A DNA stretch of 64,000 nucleotides from Sympetrum striolatum (lineage: Eukaryota; Arthropoda; Insecta; Odonata; Libellulidae), in the NCBI GenBank assembly GCA_947579665.1, contig OX388344.1, forward strand, positions 10,596,346 to 10,660,345, in the 5' to 3' direction. Both the position numbers and the translations under genes were made by a program. Shown here in pieces: positions 43,814 to 64,000 of the stretch (within the stretch, counting starts at the first letter, position 1; each line of letters opens with the position of its first letter). Under the pieces are notes generated by a model. It was not told where the DNA came from, made no database searches, and saw only the letters and a list, made by a program, of their open reading frames with translations.

Positions 43814-46800
43814 CAGTAAAACCTCGACCTATCGAACCTCTTTAATTCGTAAACCTCTCTATATAGAAATAATGGCTGAGTCCCGGCCCCGTGCAGTGTA
43901 TTATCATAGGGAAAATCTCTCTACTTCGTACCTCTTTTATTCGAAATCCTTCATATATAGAACGATTAACCTGGTCCCGCGGCAAAATATTACCTCCTTA
44001 CTTCGAAATAGCGATCTTTTTCCAGGTTGGATTTCGTTACTCGTAGCGTAGAACGTAACGTGTTACATTGTGAAAATTTCTACCCCGCACTTCTGGGTTT
44101 TACAGAAATGCTTCCATACAAGTTACAAAGTCCTTCTCAGAAAATTATCGCTATCTATTATAAAATGTGGAGGTTATATTTCGCCGCCAGATTGGGTTAC
44201 CATTTGATAGTATTATTTTATAGCCTTTCATGTATCGAAGTACCCAATCTCACAGCAAAATGTTGCCGCCTTGTTTAAAAATAGCGATCTTTTTCCTCGA
44301 AGGATTTTGTAACTCGCAGCATCGAACACGGCTTATTTCATTGTTGCATGAATAGGATAGAAAAAGGAATATTTCTTCTCCCAAATTTCTGGATTTCGCT
44401 ACAATGTTATTAAGTTCCCCAGGAGTCGCTCTTATTACAAAAGGAGCATTAGGGTGAAGAGCGGACCACTTGAAAGTACACCAAAAGGAAAGCACACTGG
44501 AAAACAACGTCATAGGGATAGCACCTTTTTAGTGGCAGAACCAGTGGGAAATACATTTGACATCACCGGTACAGAGGTAAGTTTTGCATTTACTTGCACA
44601 TTAAAAATATTTCCATATGCTCAAATAAGGCATGAATTAATAATGTGCGATGTCTTCTCATGTACATCCAACATAAAGACAACAGAAATATCAAAATCTT
44701 TTGAAAACATAATTACGACAAAAATATGGTGAAAAAATGAAACCGGTGTGCATATAACCAGGGATTTTCGTACCTGTGCCGATTTGACTTAGTCATAAAT
44801 AATTTATCCATGAATGGCTATTTCATATTTTTAATGCCATTATTTCAATTTTTACAGATTCTTCTGATAATGGATGGGTCGAAAAAGAGGAAGGAGATAA
44901 CAATTGAGCAGAAGCTGCAAATTTTTAAAGCCATCGATAGTGGAAGAAAGAAAAATGAAATAGGCGAAAGTTTCAGCATCCCACCATCAACTTTAACATA
45001 CATTTTGAAAAAAAGAGAGCATGTAGAGTCCTTGGCACAAGTTGGGCCCAAAAGGAAAAGGTTTCGTTCAGCTAAAAATGAAGATCATGATAAATTGATA
45101 TACGATTGGCTTATGAAAGCCAGGAGGAAAAATATTCCTGTATCTGGACCTATCCTTCAAGAAAAAGCTCGAGAGAAAGCACTAAAGCTGGGGTTGGAGG
45201 ATTTTCAGGCTTCAAATGGATGGCTAGAAAAGTTTAAAAAGAGGTGGAACCCAAGCTCTTTGAAAATATGTGGAAGTGAGGCATCAGTGCCACTAGATGT
45301 CCAAGAGGGGTTGAAGAAGAACTTAGCTGAACTCGTTAAGGGTTACAAAAAAAAAGATATATTTAATGCTGACGAATCAGGCTTCTTTTATAATCTACTC
45401 CCTGATAGGATTTTGGCTACTAAAGGGGAATGGTGCCATGGAGGAAATAAGAGCAAGGAACGATTCACAGTTCTTTTCTGCTGCAATGCTGATGGCAGTG
45501 AAAAATTTGAACCACTTGTGATTGGAAAATTTATGACACCTAGGTGCTTCAAAGGTGCTAAGAAGTTGCCCTGCCTTTACAAATGCTCCAAGAACTCCTG
45601 GATGACAACATCTTTGTTTTTCGAGTGGGTTACTATGATTGATGCAAAAATGGGGGCCCGAAGTAGGAAGATAATTTTATTTCTAGATTGTTGTTCAGCT
45701 CATAAACTAGAAATAGAAAGATTTAAGAATGTTAAGATTATTTTTTTCCCCCATAACTGCACTAGTAAGCTGCAGTCCCTGGACCAAGGAGTGATTTCAA
45801 TAGTGAAGAGGGCTTACAGGGCTCAGCTGGTTCGATATCTTCTTCAAAACATCAAAAATGCAGCTGATTTGAGTAAAAAGAAGTGGAATTTACTACAGGC
45901 AATGCATAATTGTGTTTTGCCTGGAATGAAGTGGAAAGCTTAAGTATTGCAAAATGTTTTAATAAAGCTGGATTTTTTGAGGAAGAGTTGGAATCTGCTG
46001 ATGTACATGAGACCATTTCAGGTGAACCTAGGGAATGGTCTTCCCTTACACAAGAAATTGATATTCCTGTATCATTTACTGACTATGTGAATGCTGATGA
46101 TGACCTGGTCACATGTGAATCCAAAAGCGAGTGTAGTGAAAATGTTGAGGGTACAGACAGTGAGGACGAAAAAAGTGAAGATGAGAATGCATGTGATATA
46201 CCAATTCCTAATAAAAAGGAAGTTCAAGAGGCATTAAGAACTTAAGAGGTTTTGTTTCTAAATAGCATAAAAAGCACAGAAAATTTAAGCCTCCTTCATA
46301 AAGTAGAACAAGCTGTTGGAGCTGAATACAGTTCAAAAATGAAAGAGAGAGATATCTCTACCTACTTTAGCAAAATGTAGAAAATTAAATATGTGAAATA
46401 ATCTGAATGTTTTCAAAAATTTGTAGGACTATTTCCACAATCCTTTCGGTTAAGTTAATATAATTTTACATAATGAAAATATATTTATAATTATAATGCC
46501 TTATAATGTTCGTATATTAATGCATTGGAATGATTACTATATCGTGAGTTAAACACATTTGCTGTTATCACAACTTCACAGTATCCAAGCCAATGAAGCC
46601 CTTCATACTAGTGTTTCTCTGCACTATAGTTAATGGAATACTTAGCAATTTAGTTAATTATTTTCTTGAATTTTTAGCAAATTTATGTATTTACTCAGAG
46701 AACTTATTTTTTTTATTGAGAGCGTTGTTAAGTACTGTTGCTGTATAGTGGATTTATTTCTTTTGCCAAATTTATTCAAATATCCATTTAAAATTGTTAG

Positions 46801-46888
46801 TTTGTGAAAACCTCTTTAATGTGAACCTCTCTATATGGAAGTGCCAAAATTTTGGTCCCATCAGTTTCGAATTAAAGAGGTTTTACTG
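43814..46888 (+). mobile_element. pogo/Tigger transposon
   Basis: TIRs CAGTAAAACCTC (43814) and GAGGTTTTACTG (ending 46888) are flanked by TA on both sides (43812-43813, 46889-46890), the tc1/mariner-pogo target. Sub-terminal AACCTCTCTATAT repeats occur near both ends. It carries a decayed Tigger-type transposase. It sits next to the 5' terminus of the Helitron-like copy. Confidence 0.85.
44870..46380 (+). pseudogene. Tigger-type transposase
   Basis: The start MDGSKKRKE follows a splice acceptor TTTTTACAG. A 5' exon may end at 44577 with GAG|GTAAGT. Residues about 10-48 form a psq/CENP-B N-terminal helix-turn-helix (ITIEQKLQIFKAIDSG, STLTYILKKRE), and about 95-135 a second CENP-B-type helix-turn-helix (ILQEKAREKA..WLEKFKKRW). 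The DDE catalytic core has FNADESGFF, LFLDCCSAH and LQSLDQGVI, so all three acidic positions are present. An indel in a T run near 45915 shifts the frame into AWNEVESLSIAKCFNKAGF. A further shift gives the Tigger C terminus ERDISTYFSKM ending at 46380. Two frameshifts, probably inactive. Confidence 0.85.
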
Positions 46889-46925
46889 TATATGTATTTC
46901 CAGAGAAACTCCTATATATAATAGA
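46889..46925 (-). mobile_element. Helitron-like 5' terminus stub
   Basis: TTTCCAGAGAAACTCCTATA followed by TATAATAGA is the reverse complement of the family 5' end. Only about 35 bp survive next to the Tigger right end. Confidence 0.45.
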
Positions 46926-47239
46926 TATATAGTATATTTTACACTTTGTATTTGTGCTATGGTTTGTATATGTGTATATATATATTGTATATGCGCTATG
47001 GTTAGCTTTTGTTTCCATGCCAGTTGCTGATGGATAATTTCCAATGTTATTATTATTACAAAAATGTCACAAGTGGACTAATTGTCGGGTAGCAACACAT
47101 ACTAAATATATTATACATACATACCTACATATATCCTTTCTGTACATATTTTTAATACAAAAATTTATATAATCAAAATTTTTTCAAACTCTTTCCTTGC
47201 CTTCTGATACAAGTTTTTTCAGGGTTAGGCCTCTCTGAA
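46926..47239. other. Interval without recognisable gene
   Basis: AT-rich, with TA and GTAT repeats. Nothing coding recognised. Confidence 0.4.
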
Positions 47240-48040
47240 TACCGAAGCAGTCCCAGGGACAAGTCCTCATCACGCTACCAGGCAATCCGCTACTCCACCT
47301 GTACTTGTCAACATCAAGCTCACTCGTCCTTAATATTTTTACCCAATCTTTTTACAAACTCCCTATGAAGTTTTGGGAAGGGCTCCAAGACTCATGCAGG
47401 CAAATCATTCCAATCCATAACAGCATGATTTAGAAAAGAGAATTTACTAATGTTTGTTCTCTGTTTTATTAATTTAACTTTATGTCTATTGTCTTTTCTA
47501 CTGTTAAATAAAAATAATAATATATAAAATAAATAATAAAAATTATAATTCCTCTAATGATTAACTCCTTTGTATACTTTATAAAATATAGCTAGCCTTT
47601 TCTTTTATCTCCACTGCTCTAAAATTTTGCAGCCTAATTCTCTTAGCATCTGAGTAATGCTATCAGGCCTTGCATATCTGCCTAAGACAAATCTTTTGCT
47701 GCTTTTCTCTGTACATGTACCTTTTCTATTATTTGAATTAAACCTACCTCATGCGGGTCCCATAGGCATTCCCTGCAACACAAGATTGGCCTAACAAATT
47801 ATCTGCATGCAGCCTCTTTAATATTCTTACTTGATTATTTAATACTTTGTTGGCTTTCATAATGATTAGCTCTATATGTTTGTTCCATTTCAAGTCCCTA
47901 CTGAATGTTAAACCTAAGTATTTCACTGTATGCTCACTAGGCAGAATTCCCCCCCCCCCCCCAGATGATATTCTATTAAAACTGATGACTTTACATTTAT
48001 TCGTATTAATTTCTAATTTATTAGACGAAAACAAAAAAAA
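47240..48040 (-). pseudogene. LINE thumb/C-terminal RT fragment
   Basis: The minus-strand frame from 48034 reads NKLEINTNKCKVISFNR and KYLGLTFSRDLKWNKHIEL, the post-palm region. With frame changes it continues to RYARPDSITQMLRELG and AIFYKVYKGV. A 14-base C run (47949-47962) lies inside, adding glycines to the frame. 5'-truncated. Confidence 0.65.
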
Positions 48041-48869
48041 TTAAACAAAATATATATATTTTCATGTCATCTGGAGAATTATTTAGATGTTAGAAAATAA
48101 AAGCCATGAATCGGGTAGTTAATTGCTTCTAAGTACTCATTACATAGTCTGCATTTTCTGTTTTGAATTTAGGGTCTAGGATGATATATTTTTTGATTAT
48201 TTTGCATGTTCATCATTCAATCTTGGATAACCGCTATAAACTCCTCTCTTCCACCAAAAATGTTCCCAGTTAGCTGTTCCTTTGAGGCGAAAGTATGAAA
48301 ATCAGCTGAGAATTATTTACATGAAGGGTTTTGTTCTTTCCCCTAACTTTTAGATGCAGTGGTAGTCTCTATTTTTTCTCTGTATGTGAATAGTAATAGT
48401 GATCTAATCTTTAGTTGGGCAAATTTTAGTCTCACAAATAACCCTTATAATTACAACATAAATAACCATGCTATAACTAGAATTTCAACCCAGTGAAACC
48501 CTGGTGGAAATTGTTTTTTATAGTGATCTATTTTTTGCTTTTGCTATTATATAATTTCTGAGTTCAGTCAATTGAGAGTAACAGATATTTTTAAGACTTA
48601 TAAGGCCTCTCCTCTCCTATCCTTTTATATGCCAAATATTTAACTCCTACTTGAATTTTATGAATACTGTAACTATTACATATAATTCTAGTTAATCTAT
48701 ACGGTTTATCAAGTTCAGCTACGTTTCATTAGATCAACCCAGTTAAGAAGAACATGGTATGTATACTGTTATTTTTATTAATTTGTTGCCGTTTATCTAC
48801 GTTCAGCGGCAACCTCATTGATTACAGTAGTACAGTGGTGTTCAGATTAAAGATTATATTTAAATTAAA
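48041..48869. other. Interval without recognisable gene
   Basis: No domain-bearing frame. AT-rich. Confidence 0.4.
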
Positions 48870-49066
48870 GGGAAATGCTCAGATCGCAAATCGCGCGATA
48901 TATCAGATGGAGATAATTTCGAGATATCGTAGTCGTAATCGGTGCGAGATTCCACCAATTCCAGTGGCGTGGTATTCGTTAGTATTCGTAGCGTCACCCG
49001 GAAGTGACTACACCGACTACACAAGTGAGAGCGATGTCGTGTGATGGACGTGGTGTGGAAGCGTGG
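48870..49066 (+). promoter_or_regulatory. Candidate promoter and first exon
   Basis: A locally CpG-rich island in AT-rich DNA contains ACCCGGAAGTGACT near 48997, a strong ETS-family core promoter motif. About 55 bp further on is a good splice donor, GAAGCGTG|GTGAGTAT (about 49063). A possible acceptor CATTTCAG lies at 49606-49613. No long open frame is linked, so a non-coding or 5' untranslated exon is likeliest. The strand is inferred from the donor only. Confidence 0.35.
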
Positions 49067-50544
49067 TGAGTATCGTAGAGCATCTTAAGATTTATTATTA
49101 TATTATGTATCTTTATTATTTCAACATTCTTGCATCAAGAAATGTTTCTATATTTATTAATTTAGTGATTCATTACTCCATAGATTTTTGTAATTTGTCA
49201 TGTAAATTATCGTGACACCTATGATGATGGCTCACTCGTTTATCTTTCTTATTATATAATCTATGTTTATTCTGAATAAGCTGCCGGCTGTTGCGTATGC
49301 CCCAGTCGCCTTGCTTTTGATCTACTTGTTGAATATTTGCAGCTACGTTTTACTTTGCAACTTGTTGCGTTGCCAGCAACGCACGGAATGTTTGCCTCTA
49401 TACATGGCAATATTTTCTTTAGTTCGCTGGTAGAGAAAGTTTCTCCGTGCTTATATCCTCCTCCATAGCTTATTTAATATAGCATGGCAGGTTGGAACAA
49501 GCATGGTACAATTAGAGTAATGCTTACCTTTTCTTGCTAAATTTCAAATTAGCATTTTTGTTTTCGTCGCGTGTTAGCTCGTTATTTTAATTGTCTTACT
49601 TCTCACATTTCAGATTCGGAACCCTATTAGCTGCCTGTGATGTCTTCAACGAACAGAATATCTGAGCTTTGACATTGTAACCGACGGTGGTGGTATTTGA
49701 AATATAAATTTTGAAGTTTTCATCATTGTCTTTCTTTGACCTTATTTTCCTATTTGCGATTTATTTTTAATGATATTTGGAACGAAGGGCCATTGGGGTG
49801 ACTTAACTTCTAATTCCTCTTATGATCAAGTCTCCTCAGTTACGTGGCCGTTAGAGTGGCTTCGTTTTATCAACAGTACAATGCTAGTGAATCACATTAC
49901 CGAACGATTTCTATTTAATTCCACGTTATGGAGGTAGCTTATGGACGCCTTCTCCTTAGAGCAATCACGAATTACCCTGTGCCGAGAACGGCATTGTGTA
50001 TGTACTCTTTTTTTCAGAATATTTGATTTCAACTGTTTTTTTGTTAAGATACTTCTTTTCCCTTCAAAGGCTGGTGAAGTGAATAGTAATCCTTGTCCAC
50101 AAATGTTCTGTGCAACCCTAGCCTCTCCTTATAGCTGGTGATTGGTCCATTTACTATCAACATAATACTATTCTCATCAATCTTGATCAGCGATGAGAGA
50201 GAGGTTTGCAATTTTGCTTACTAGCAAACAATAAGAAGATTATGTTGGTTTATATACTTAAGAACTACGTTTAGAATAAATCTAAAATTTATCCAGCCAT
50301 TTCTAAGGACATTTTAATGATGTAATATTTCCTGTTTGCTTCATTGAATTTTATGAGCTTTACTTAATCTTAAGTGTTTCAACTTACTAATATAAATTTT
50401 AACTGAGAAAGCCATATTTTTAAAACGTTGATGAGAATATTCTTGGTATTTTAAGTGAAATGTTTTTGGATCAGTAGATAAATCCGGCCAGTTGAATTGG
50501 TAACCATACGTCTTAATAGTGTAAAACTGGAGTAAGCTTTGACA
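49067..50544. other. Interval without recognisable gene
   Basis: Possible downstream exon of the 49.0-kb transcript at 49614 onward, but no coding frame. Otherwise nothing seen. Confidence 0.35.
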
Positions 50545-50640
50545 GTTAATTTCGTACATGCGCTTCCACCGGGATTGAGACCCCGGACCGATTTCATCAA
50601 AGCCGAACGTACTGACCACGTGTGTCCAATGATACCAGAT
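50545..50640 (-). repeat. tRNA-derived SINE fragment
   Basis: Minus-strand GTGGTCAGTACGTTCGGC, then CGGTCCGGGGTCTCAATCCC and GGTGGAAGC. T-arm-like and related to 24541-24625. Confidence 0.45.
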
Positions 50641-52333
50641 GACAAGTTCCTGCATCTAATTAATGCGTTAGATTAGTATGTAAATAGATTGTGGTGTTCA
50701 ATGTAATTTCCAGTAGAAGCATTTATGAATACCAATTGTTTCAACAGACATTTATTAGGATTTGCTATTAAGATTACATTACATCAGTAATAAATGTTCA
50801 AATACAAAAGCTTACACAACTTAAAGCATCACGGTTTTTGAGGACCTCGGCATAACCCCTTCAGGCTCCTCTACCTTACAAATTTTATGGGATTATATCA
50901 CAAGTGGAAATTACATATTAGGAAAGATTTGCAGTAAAATCTCAAGTGTTCAAAAATTCCTTCTTTCTAAGGATCCATGTAGATTACAACTGATGAAGTT
51001 AAAAGTTTAGCAATATTAAACGAGTGCTCACATTGAGAAATATTCTCCTTCAGCTACTTTGGTAAGCTTAATAATTTTAAGTTAGGGAATAGTCTAGAAT
51101 CGATGGAAGGGCACATCTAGTTGCAGTTGGGGCAAAGATGCCCAGGATAATAATCACGGGGGCTAAGTAAACTTACTGTTACAAAACATTCAACACTGAA
51201 TGGAAATTTGAGAGCACTTAAATTTACTTCATAATAACTCAATTATTTTTAAACCATACGAGGCACACATTAATGGGTTCCAAGATACAGTTGTTTTAAA
51301 AGCATATGATAAATTCAGTGGTCTAAGTGAATCAGCTTTGAGTCACAAAAAATATTTAACCTAAGACTCATTTAGTTATTGAAAATGAGATTCAGGTACT
51401 CGCATTAGTGAACCATCAAAATGAGCATTCTTAACACAGCTGCATACAATTTGGCAAATCACATGCACTGCTCTCGCACATCATGAAAATAATGTTTGAT
51501 GTATATTGCACATACACTCATGGAAGCCTTGAGGAATGCTCCATATCTCAATTTCAATAAAAGAGATTGAGGGAGCTACAATAATAAAATGACAAGGCCA
51601 CCACTTCAAAATGATCCATAATTCCTGAGAACAGTAGCTAGTAATTTTTTTAAATATATTTTCCTTGACCACTAAATGATTGCGCATCTGATGGATGTCT
51701 TCACTATAACGACTTTGCTAAGTATGGCTTTATATAAGAAATAATATTCTGAATCTATACAGACACATTTTTCTCCCTTCAAGAAAACCTTACACGTATA
51801 AATTGGTGTTTTAAGTTCGTTGTAAATTTCCGAAGTTTCACCATCATTTAGAATACTTGACACAGCTTGTTATTAAATATGCAACTTTACTACCAAATAA
51901 ACATTAATACATGGAAAAAACTTTAAACTACCAGTTCGTCAACATACTATTTTGAATAAGCTAATATTAGCGTATAAGTACATATTATTAATTATTTACA
52001 TTTATTCATATGCAACTCATAATGGAAGGAATATAATCTTACAGTTTTAACGAGAAGACAAACATTTTGATTGATTTGAAAACTTACTACGCTGATTTAA
52101 TATTAAAAAATTATCTTCAAGGTTTGAGGAAATGCAGTCTTTTTATAATTTAGAACCGACACTTCAAGGAAGTTGAAATTCCGGTATATTATCTCCTCGA
52201 TGCAGCATTAGACAACCTTGTGAATGATTTTTGCTCGCCGAGCATGGTGCAATTAACCAGATGTTTGAACTGTTAATATCTAGTCCAAAACTATCTGGGA
52301 GTTAGAAAGCTATTGCCGCGTGACATAGTGGGA
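50641..52333. other. Probable 3' UTR and intergenic DNA
   Basis: No domain-bearing frame. Minus-strand AATAAA signals occur (for example at about 50750, seen as TTTATT), so the gene starting at 53322 may have a long 3' UTR here. The true polyadenylation site is unknown. Confidence 0.35.
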
Positions 52334-53322
52334 CTAATGTAAGAATCTACGCATCTGACTGTTCTGATGTGACATCCTCATCTCTGCTTCCTCGGATTGC
52401 ATTACAAGCTTATCAAGTTTATCGACTTGTGACTCTGTTTCTTGAACCAAGTCATCGCCCCTTCTTGGTCCGCCCGTTGTCTTCTTGGTCGTGGCAGTGG
52501 CAGCTAGGGTGAATATCAAGCAAGGGAGAAAGATAAGCAGGCAAGCTTGTACACAGGCATTTACTTTCACGACTCAGTTACCTTCACTCATAGACTCGGC
52601 TTCGCCCTTGGCGGTTTCTGTAGTTGTAGTTTCTGCGTTCGAGTTATCGCTGCTCAGGTTGCGGAAAAGGTCTTTCAGACTTCCAAAGTTTGGCTGAAAG
52701 AGAATTTTCAAATGATTGAATTTCATAATGGAAAACTAAGTCCATGAGCAAATGTTGAAATTTTATCGTCGAAATACCTTGAAGCTGTTGAGCTTCTTCT
52801 GAGTTACTGTTAGAATGCTATTTAATTCGGCCAATCCACCTCCTACAGCTTTGAGGTTCTCCTTCCTGTCATCGAGTTCCTTGATGAAGAATTTAACGGC
52901 ACTAAGAGAATGTATTACTACCGTGAGCACACTACACTACAAGCATACTATCCTATTTACTTACTTAAGCAATCAAATAAAAGAATGCAATAGCCTCTCC
53001 ACAATATAGGTAACAAGGGAAAAGAAACCTTGAAAATAACAATAAGATACGAAAAATATGTAGAAAATATAAGGCGATCCTAAACTATTTCAATTCAATT
53101 TTGAATGATAGCATCAGGGTAGGGGAGAAAATAATATAAAAATGGCCGAAAAATTATGGTTGACATTTTGGGAACTGATTTTACCTTGGCTACCTCTGAA
53201 TCTATTTCATCGTCATCTTCTTCGTCCGACACTTGTCTAACAGGCACAGGCTTCTTTTCAGGTTTTGGGAGGCCAAGCAATTCTGCTCGCAGGCATTCAT
53301 ATTCGTACGAATCCTGGGACAT
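52334..53322 (-). CDS. Four-exon gene of unknown function, coiled-coil-like
   Basis: Exons on the minus strand are 53322-53185, 52936-52778 (acceptor least certain), 52693-52582 and 52503-52334, all with GT-AG borders and matching phases. The product is about 191 residues. The N terminus (MSQDSYEYECLRAELLG) is followed by an acidic run (DEEDDDEID) and two predicted helices: the helix IKELDDRKENLKAVGGGLAEL..TQKKLNSF and the C-terminal VQETESQVDKLDKLVMQSEE. Between them is a low-complexity T/E/A stretch. There is no signal peptide or membrane span. I do not recognise the family. It is divergent from METTL1 with 665 bp between start codons. An alternative exon 2 acceptor at 52901 would break the frame, so 52936 is preferred. 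Confidence 0.6.
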
Positions 53323-53987
53323 TATCAATTATTCTTTACGCAATCGAAAAAAATTAATCAGCCTTCACAATGCTTATTAATTCTACGCCTAAGAAAGAGA
53401 AATTTGGACGGATTTTCTTTCGTCGAACTTCCTTAACTCGCATGCAACAAAATCAATTCTTGAGACCGTAGCAGAAAGCTAAGTATCGCTGTGCGACAAA
53501 TTCATTCTGGCGTTTCATTTGTTTTCCACACTATTTACAAGATTTTGTGCGGTGAGCTATCAGTTTATGAAAACGATTAACCATGTGGTAAGGAATTGTT
53601 ACCAGCGGCTCATCGTGTTTTCCTTCCTTAAAAAGAGTTTTTAATAGATCGAAGAACCTTATTAGGCTTGATTGTTGGGGAGTTTTCGTTGAGAACTAAA
53701 TTAAGGTAGAAATATTTTATTTTATGTTTATGTTTTATAATTAGTCATAATTGTCAGTATTGTTTGAAAATAAATTTAATTATGTTTATTCGTAACATCA
53801 GCGTCGATTTAATTATTTTTAATTCAGTCATTCTTTTGCAGTTGTTGAGTTACATTGAACGATTGGCGACGATGAGAGATAATCATTAGTTGATGATTGT
53901 TTATTGCTCTATGAATGAAAATAGAACACCCAATTTTAAATATTCTTATTTAAGTTTCCTCATACTTCCGTGGAAAACACCAGTAAG
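53323..53987. promoter_or_regulatory. Shared upstream region of two divergent genes
   Basis: The 665 bp lie between the start codons of the unknown gene (minus) and METTL1 (plus). No TATA box or clear motif can be picked with confidence. By position it may act as a bidirectional promoter. Confidence 0.4.

Positions 53988-64000
<10,013 letters not shown>

Noticed and set aside
47949..47962. Run of 14 cytosines as a functional element
   Set aside because: It lies within a LINE relic. Homopolymer slippage or assembly error explains it.
48754..49044. 96-codon protein starting MVCILLFLLICC, possibly secreted
   Set aside because: The hydrophobic start looks like a signal peptide, but the rest shows no domain and overlaps a promoter-like region with a splice donor. 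Chance frame is likelier.
52485..52747. Plus-strand frames over the divergent gene
   Set aside because: Antisense shadows of exons 3 and 4 of the minus-strand gene.

Overview
The window is eukaryotic nuclear DNA and almost certainly from an arthropod. It is AT-rich. Genes are split by GT-AG introns of 74 bp to 6.8 kb, and most of the sequence is transposon debris typical of large arthropod genomes: APE-type LINEs, hAT, PIF/Harbinger, Kolobok-like, pogo/Tigger, piggyBac, Gypsy-type LTR and Helitron-like elements. There are no bacterial operons, CRISPR arrays or rRNA genes. The species cannot be fixed from the sequence alone.

Layout. 1-6.5 kb is mostly unassignable, with a LINE reverse transcriptase scrap, a palindromic Gypsy-type LTR remnant (3274-3829) and a foldback element (4983-5213). 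6.5-21.6 kb is a LINE graveyard: five or more decayed non-LTR copies on both strands, a hAT element with a perfect 8-bp target duplication (16494-19050), and three pieces of a Helitron-like repeat. 21.9-25.4 kb holds tRNA-derived foldback and SINE pieces and small palindromes. 25.45-28.25 kb is a 2.8-kb non-coding TIR element containing a 177-bp tandem repeat.

28.3-38 kb is a stack of insertions, each checked by its own termini. A LINE endonuclease frame is split at a TTAA by a Kolobok-like element (28531-37754). That element holds a 7.2-kb Harbinger (28666-35891), which holds a hAT element (32339-35351) and two Helitron-like pieces. The Harbinger's two genes, a MADF/BESS protein and a DDE nuclease, still read open and are interdigitated: each gene's intron contains an exon of the other, on opposite strands.

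39.2-46.9 kb is a head-to-tail array of Helitron-like elements followed by a Tigger element. The Helitron-like units are built of about 150-175-bp monomers, each carrying a tRNA T-arm/B-box-like motif (GGTTCGANNCC type).

47-64 kb is the host-gene end. A possible promoter with an ETS motif lies near 49.0 kb. A four-exon minus-strand gene of unknown function (52334-53322) is divergent from METTL1, the tRNA m7G46 methyltransferase. METTL1 has six exons in the window (53988-62921) and its last exon or exons lie beyond the right edge. METTL1 intron 5 (6.8 kb) carries a near-perfect head-to-head pair of tRNA-like sequences and a piggyBac remnant.
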